Made by a program: the position numbers and the translations under genes. From NCBI GenBank assembly GCA_033765345.1, contig JANRIC010000171.1, forward strand, positions 1 through 9,955: a DNA stretch of 9,955 bases, written 5' to 3'. Each line of letters begins with the position of its first letter. Positions within the stretch are counted from its first letter, which is position 1. The DNA comes from JANRIC01 sp033765345. Lineage in GTDB: Bacteria; Bacteroidota; Bacteroidia; Cytophagales; Microscillaceae. Positions 6,730 to 9,955 of the stretch are shown here, piece by piece. Below the pieces are notes generated by a model. That model saw nothing but the letters and a program-made list of their open reading frames with translations. It ran no database searches and was not told the DNA's origin.

Positions 6730-8925
6730 ATGAGAAAAAAGATTTTATTATTTATGATGAGTACCTTGTTTGCCGTTTCGGCTTGGGCTCAGGTCACACA
6801 AGGAGAAGAAGGTACACTCAATACCTTCTTTGGTAATAGTGCCGGTTTAAATGTTACTACCGGAACAAACCTTTCATTTTTCGGCTCATTTGCCGGGTTC
6901 TCGAATACATCAGGCAGTGATAATACGTATATGGGGCGATTGGCAGGATCTACAAGTGTATCAGCCAGCTTTAATACCTTTATAGGAAGCTTGAGTGGAG
7001 CGGATAATACTACTGGTACTCAAAATACTTTTTTAGGTTCCAGAGCAGGGCGTTCGAACACAACAGCCGATTTTAATACTTTTTTGGGGGCTAATGCAGG
7101 TTTTAGTAATCGTACTGCGGAGAACAATACTTTTGTAGGGTATTCTTCTGGGAGATTAAATACAGGTGGTTCGCTAAATGTATTCTTGGGTACTCAGGCA
7201 GGAGAGTTTAACACTACGGCATCTTCCAACGCTTTCATTGGAGCTTTTGCAGGTCAACAAAATACTACTGGAAGTTTAAATACATTCCTGGGAGCACAAT
7301 CCGGTGCAGAAAACCAGACCGGTTCTCAAAACGTATTCCTAGGTACTCAGGCAGGTTTCGCCAATACCAGCGGCTCATTCAATACTTTTGCCGGAAGATC
7401 TTCAGGAGCTTCAAATACTACAGGTACTTTTAATACATTTATTGGTCAACTTGCCGGTACGTCCAACCGTATCGGAAACTTCAATACCTTCATAGGCTCA
7501 CAAGCAGGGAATGCCAACAATACAGGCATTGAAAATACCTTTATCGGAGCAGGATCAGGCTTTAGCAATAATGCTTCAGAAAATACTTTTGTAGGGAATT
7601 CATCCGGCTTCGCCAATACCAGCGGTGCACAAAACGTATTCTTGGGGCACTCCTCTGGAAAATCCAACACCACTGGTTCGGGCAATGTGTTTTTAGGATA
7701 CGCTGCTGGATTAGCCAATACCAACGGATCTGCCAATACATTCATCGGAATTCTTTCAGGAGCTTTCAACACAACGGGTTTATCCAATACTTTTGTAGGA
7801 AGTGAAACAGGAAACCAAAATGCTACAGGTTCCGAAAACACTTTCCTGGGTACAGCCAGCGGAAAATCCAATATAGAGGGAAGTTCCAATACCTTTTTAG
7901 GAAATAAAGCCGGGTTATCCAATACCAGTGGTTCATCCAATATATTCATTGGTGCATCAGCAGGAGAAGCCAATACAACGAGTTCAGCAAATATTTTTAT
8001 CGGAAATTTCTCTGGATCCGCCAATACCCTGGGAGTTGAAAATGTTTTCTTAGGAAACCTAAGCGGAACATCTAATTTGACTGGAGGTTATAACACCTTC
8101 GTAGGTAACATCACGGGTAAAGACAATCAAAACGGTGAAGAAAACGTCTTCTTGGGCAATCAAGCAGGAGCAGAAAATGTTGATGGGCACAGAAATACTT
8201 TTGTAGGAATGCGCGCTGGCAGATCCAATACTTTTGGTACTGGCAATAGCTTTATGGGAAGAGGTGCTGGATTTTTTAATATTATTGGTTCTGAAAATAC
8301 TTTTATGGGAGCTTATTCCGGTAATAGAAACAAAGAAGGCAGCCAAAATACCGCCGTTGGATACCGTGCAGGAAACGAAAATACAATGGGTGACGGAAAC
8401 ATTTTCCTAGGCCATAAAGCCGGATTTTATGAAACTGGCTCCAACAAACTTTATATCCATAATGCAGAAGATCGCACTCCGCTTATTTATGGTGATTTTA
8501 AGCAACAAGGGCTAGGGATCAATACCAGAAGTCTGATGGATGGAGAAGAATTGTTTACTTTGTCTGTAAACGGTAAAGTACGTGCTACTGAGGTAAAAGT
8601 GTATACAGGCTGGGCAGATTTTGTTTTTGACCGCAACTACAAACTCAGACCTCTGGAAGAAGTTGAGCAGTTTATTCAGGAAAATAAACACTTACCTGAT
8701 GTACCCTCTGCCAAAGAAGTAGAAAAAAATGGAATCTTCGTTGGTGAAATGAGTGCCACTTTATTACAAAAAATTGAGGAGCTAACCTTATATATCATCG
8801 ATCTTAAAAAAGAATCCGATCTGTATAAACAAACTTCCGAAACTTTGATGCAAACCCTGGAGTTGCTGAAAAAAGAAAATGAACTTTTAAAGCAAAGAAT
8901 CGAGAAACTTGAAGAAAAACAATAA
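6730..8925 (+). CDS. secreted 17-residue-repeat surface protein with C-terminal coiled coil
   Basis: A 731-residue exported protein, probably an adhesin or surface fibre. Residues 1-20 are a signal peptide: basic start, hydrophobic core, likely cleavage after AWA. From residue 31 to about 556 there are 31 consecutive units of about 17 residues, consensus NTFLGxxAGxxNTTGSx. A degenerate last unit runs to about 573. The pattern resembles the short-period repeats of YadA-type head domains, which form left-handed beta-rolls, so a beta-roll or beta-solenoid is inferred. A 'LSVNGKVRATEVKV' segment (near 611-624), a 'GWADFVF..NYKLRPLEEVEQFI' segment (near 627-649) and HLPDVPSAKEV (654-664) follow. 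These form a C-terminal module recurrent in Bacteroidota repeat proteins, also found next to tail-fibre-like domains. Residues about 674-731 are a leucine-heptad coiled coil rich in Glu and Lys, which could drive trimerisation. No T9SS sorting domain, transmembrane anchor or cysteine-based lipid anchor is present. ATG at 6730 gives the signal peptide directly. Function is inferred. Confidence 0.9.
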   Translation: MRKKILLFMMSTLFAVSAWAQVTQGEEGTLNTFFGNSAGLNVTTGTNLSFFGSFAGFSNTSGSDNTYMGRLAGSTSVSASFNTFIGSLSGADNTTGTQNTFLGSRAGRSNTTADFNTFLGANAGFSNRTAENNTFVGYSSGRLNTGGSLNVFLGTQAGEFNTTASSNAFIGAFAGQQNTTGSLNTFLGAQSGAENQTGSQNVFLGTQAGFANTSGSFNTFAGRSSGASNTTGTFNTFIGQLAGTSNRIGNFNTFIGSQAGNANNTGIENTFIGAGSGFSNNASENTFVGNSSGFANTSGAQNVFLGHSSGKSNTTGSGNVFLGYAAGLANTNGSANTFIGILSGAFNTTGLSNTFVGSETGNQNATGSENTFLGTASGKSNIEGSSNTFLGNKAGLSNTSGSSNIFIGASAGEANTTSSANIFIGNFSGSANTLGVENVFLGNLSGTSNLTGGYNTFVGNITGKDNQNGEENVFLGNQAGAENVDGHRNTFVGMRAGRSNTFGTGNSFMGRGAGFFNIIGSENTFMGAYSGNRNKEGSQNTAVGYRAGNENTMGDGNIFLGHKAGFYETGSNKLYIHNAEDRTPLIYGDFKQQGLGINTRSLMDGEELFTLSVNGKVRATEVKVYTGWADFVFDRNYKLRPLEEVEQFIQENKHLPDVPSAKEVEKNGIFVGEMSATLLQKIEELTLYIIDLKKESDLYKQTSETLMQTLELLKKENELLKQRIEKLEEKQ
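6820..8448 (+). repeat. 51-bp coding tandem repeat, about 31.5 units
   Basis: Within the surface-protein gene, units of 51 bp encode NTFLGxxAGxxNTTGSx. The Asn at position 1, Phe at 3, Gly at 5 and Gly at 9 are nearly invariant. Positions 6-7 and 10-11 vary widely. One unit (starting near 7534, ending ..FSNNASE) is 16 residues rather than 17. The last unit (8398-8448) degenerates into the C-terminal module. Most units differ at synonymous sites, so the array is old. A 17-base identity at 7357-7373 and 7609-7625 hints at some internal duplication or conversion. Confidence 0.92.
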
Positions 8926-8980
8926 TACGATTGTTGACACTAAGGTATTCGTGCAATTGTTTTATAACCCAATATTTATT

Positions 8981-9601
8981 ATGAAATATCATCAGTTTCT
9001 CCCTTTATTACTCTTACTAAGCGGTCTGATTAGGCCTTGCAAGGCTCAATCTCAGGATGAGATCATCACAGAAAATGACTCGCATGATGCCGGAGTTGTG
9101 TTGGTGCATACACAAAACTCTATCTCAAGTGAAAAAAAAATCAGTGGAAACAGTCAAATCACCTATCAGGCCGGCAAAGTCATTGTTCTTAAACCCGGAT
9201 TTGAAGTAAAAGAAGGCAGCTATTTCCATGCAGGCATACAAATCAATGATATAAACCCGGCAGATAATTCCGAGGAGGATGACAAGAATTTGTCAGATAT
9301 GCAAAATGAGAGCTTCTTGGTCATTTATCCAAACCCCAGCCGAGGGATTTTCAATATTGAGGTAGACGCTCAAAAAATTGAATCTCAACACGGGAATGGC
9401 AACTATCAAATGGTCTTATATAATATCAGAGGAGAAATTGTTGCTGATTTATCTGGTAGTCAAAATCGCCTCTATGATTTTGATTTCTCTCGCTTGGCTA
9501 AAGGCACTTATTATTTAAAGCTTTTTACCGTCTCTAAAAATTCATCGGTTCAGCCTCCCGCCCTTAGGGAGCTGGTTTTTAAGCAAATCATTATTCAGTG
9601 A
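8981..9601 (+). CDS. exported protein with T9SS C-terminal sorting domain
   Basis: A 206-residue exported protein. Residues 1-22 form a signal peptide with a leucine-rich core and probable cleavage after CKA. The Cys at 20 does not sit in a lipobox. Residues about 54-86 (SGNSQITYQAGKVIVLKPGFEVKEGSYFHAGI) match a short module common before sorting domains in Bacteroidota, with the pattern AGxxIxLxPGFxxxxGSxFxA. Residues 93-110 are an acidic linker. Residues 115-206 are a type A T9SS sorting domain: YPNPSRGIFNIEV, then VLYNIRGEIV, a DFDFSRLAKGTYYLKL strand, and a C-terminal KQIIIQ. Such cargo crosses the outer membrane by type IX secretion and is usually attached to the surface or released. Little remains besides signal, module and sorting domain, so no enzymatic role is visible. 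The ATG at 8981 is preferred to the in-frame ATG at 8909, which overlaps the previous gene and would place 24 polar residues before the signal peptide. It probably shares a transcript with the repeat-protein gene 55 bp upstream. Confidence 0.88.
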   Translation: MKYHQFLPLLLLLSGLIRPCKAQSQDEIITENDSHDAGVVLVHTQNSISSEKKISGNSQITYQAGKVIVLKPGFEVKEGSYFHAGIQINDINPADNSEEDDKNLSDMQNESFLVIYPNPSRGIFNIEVDAQKIESQHGNGNYQMVLYNIRGEIVADLSGSQNRLYDFDFSRLAKGTYYLKLFTVSKNSSVQPPALRELVFKQIIIQ

Positions 9602-9622
9602 TTTGTTTTATCTAATTATTTT

Positions 9623-9654
9623 AAAAGACCGTGGACATCCCACGGTCTTTTTTT
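9623..9654 (+). terminator. strong intrinsic terminator of the surface-protein operon
   Basis: AAAAGACCGTGG (9623-9634) and CCACGGTCTTTT (9640-9651) form a perfect 12-bp stem with a 5-base loop, ACATC. It runs into a T-tract at 9648-9654. It lies 22 bases after the stop codon at 9601 and is the only convincing rho-independent terminator in the window. The opposite strand has a weaker, interrupted T-run, so some bidirectional activity is possible. Confidence 0.9.
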
Positions 9655-9669
9655 GTGCAATTCCTCTTG

Positions 9670-9795
9670 TCCCAAGCCCCCGGACACGTATCCCAAGCCC
9701 CCGGACACGTATCCCAAGCCCCCGGACACGTGTCCCAAGCCCCCGGACACGTAAACCCAGCCCCCGGCCACGTGTCCCAAGACCCCCAACCCCAA
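9670..9795. repeat. 21-bp GC-rich tandem repeat
   Basis: Four near-perfect units of 21 bp (starting at 9670, 9691, 9712 and 9733), core CCCAAGCCCCCGGACACGT followed by A or G plus T, are followed by degenerate units at 9754 and 9775. Unit junctions carry an inverted repeat, perfect at 9728-9735 and 9745-9752: ACGTGTCC, 9-base loop, GGACACGT. Other junctions have one mismatch. Base composition is far more GC-rich than the rest of the window. It lies just beyond the operon terminator. The minus strand reads as a run of RVRGLGT/I heptapeptides, but nothing supports translation. Confidence 0.9.
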
Positions 9796-9955
9796 TAACA
9801 ACCCCCCCGACACGGAAAACCCAAACCCCCAACCCCCCACCCCCCCCCCCCCCCCCCCCCCCCCCCCCACCCCCCGGGAGCAAAAACACCAAAAAAAAAA
9901 GAAGTAGGGGGGGGGGAATGTTTATTTTATTTTTTTTTAATAAAGTGGGGGAGGG
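9796..9955. repeat. low-complexity C-rich end, possibly unreliable sequence
   Basis: The 21-bp repeat decays into C-runs with scattered A. These culminate in a 29-base C homopolymer at 9840-9868, then an A-run, a G-run, a T-run and a final G-rich stretch. No gene is supported. Successive homopolymers at a contig end are typical of poor read quality or assembly collapse, so individual bases here should not be trusted. Predicted glycine-rich peptides from the minus strand are products of the C-run. Confidence 0.8.

Noticed and set aside
7446..8024. 192-residue open frame on the minus strand inside the repeat protein gene
   Set aside because: It is open because the 51-bp unit lacks stop codons in that frame. 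It mirrors the 17-residue period, has no signal or domain of its own, and overlaps a clear gene.
8909..8980. Upstream ATG giving a 230-residue form of the T9SS protein
   Set aside because: It overlaps the previous gene and puts 24 polar residues before the signal peptide. The ATG at 8981 starts directly with a standard signal peptide.
9670..9795. Possible CRISPR array
   Set aside because: The 21-bp units are directly adjacent with no unique spacers, and no cas genes are present.
9608..9892. Glycine-rich minus-strand open frames of 67-94 residues at the right end
   Set aside because: They are translations of poly-C and the 21-bp repeat, overlap each other in different frames, and include the terminator sequence.

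Overview
The window looks like a chromosomal contig from a member of the Bacteroidota, most likely a Cytophagales- or Saprospirales-like marine or soil bacterium. The evidence is a type IX secretion (T9SS) C-terminal sorting domain on one protein, a C-terminal module typical of Bacteroidota surface repeat proteins on its neighbour, AT-rich intergenic DNA, a lack of Shine-Dalgarno sequences before the starts, and a good match to the Bacteroidota promoter (TTG ... TAnnTTTG). Species cannot be named from this sequence. Both ends are low-complexity tandem repeats, which suggests the window is one contig broken at repeats.

Layout. 1-97: ten-plus copies of a 9-bp AT repeat touching the stop codon of the first gene. 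96-1619 (-): MoxR/magnesium-chelatase-type AAA+ ATPase of about 507 residues. 1620-2036: AT-rich spacer with no gene. 2037-2336 (-): small protein with three membrane helices. 2417-6229 (+), divergent from it: a 1270-residue fused hydantoinase A/hydantoinase B protein of the 5-oxoprolinase family. 6230-6729: 500-bp spacer holding the best promoter candidate. 6730-8925 (+): secreted 731-residue protein built from about 31 units of a 17-residue Asn/Gly/Thr-rich repeat, ending in a coiled coil. 8981-9601 (+): 206-residue exported protein with a T9SS sorting domain. 9623-9654: strong intrinsic terminator. 9670-9795: 21-bp GC-rich tandem repeat, decaying into homopolymer C and other simple sequence to the end.

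How the genes fit together. The last two genes are probably one transcription unit (55-bp gap, no terminator between them, one strong terminator after the second) and encode cell-surface proteins. The oxoprolinase-like enzyme is cytoplasmic, ATP-dependent and metabolic, and has no obvious partner here. The ATPase belongs to a family usually paired with a von Willebrand A-domain protein. That partner, if present, would lie to the left of the window, beyond the 9-bp repeat. I do not see a mobile element, CRISPR array, RNA gene or clearly new multi-gene system. The most unusual items are the repeat architecture of the 731-residue protein and its pairing with a small T9SS cargo, the structured 21-bp repeat beyond the terminator, and the repeat flush against the ATPase stop codon.
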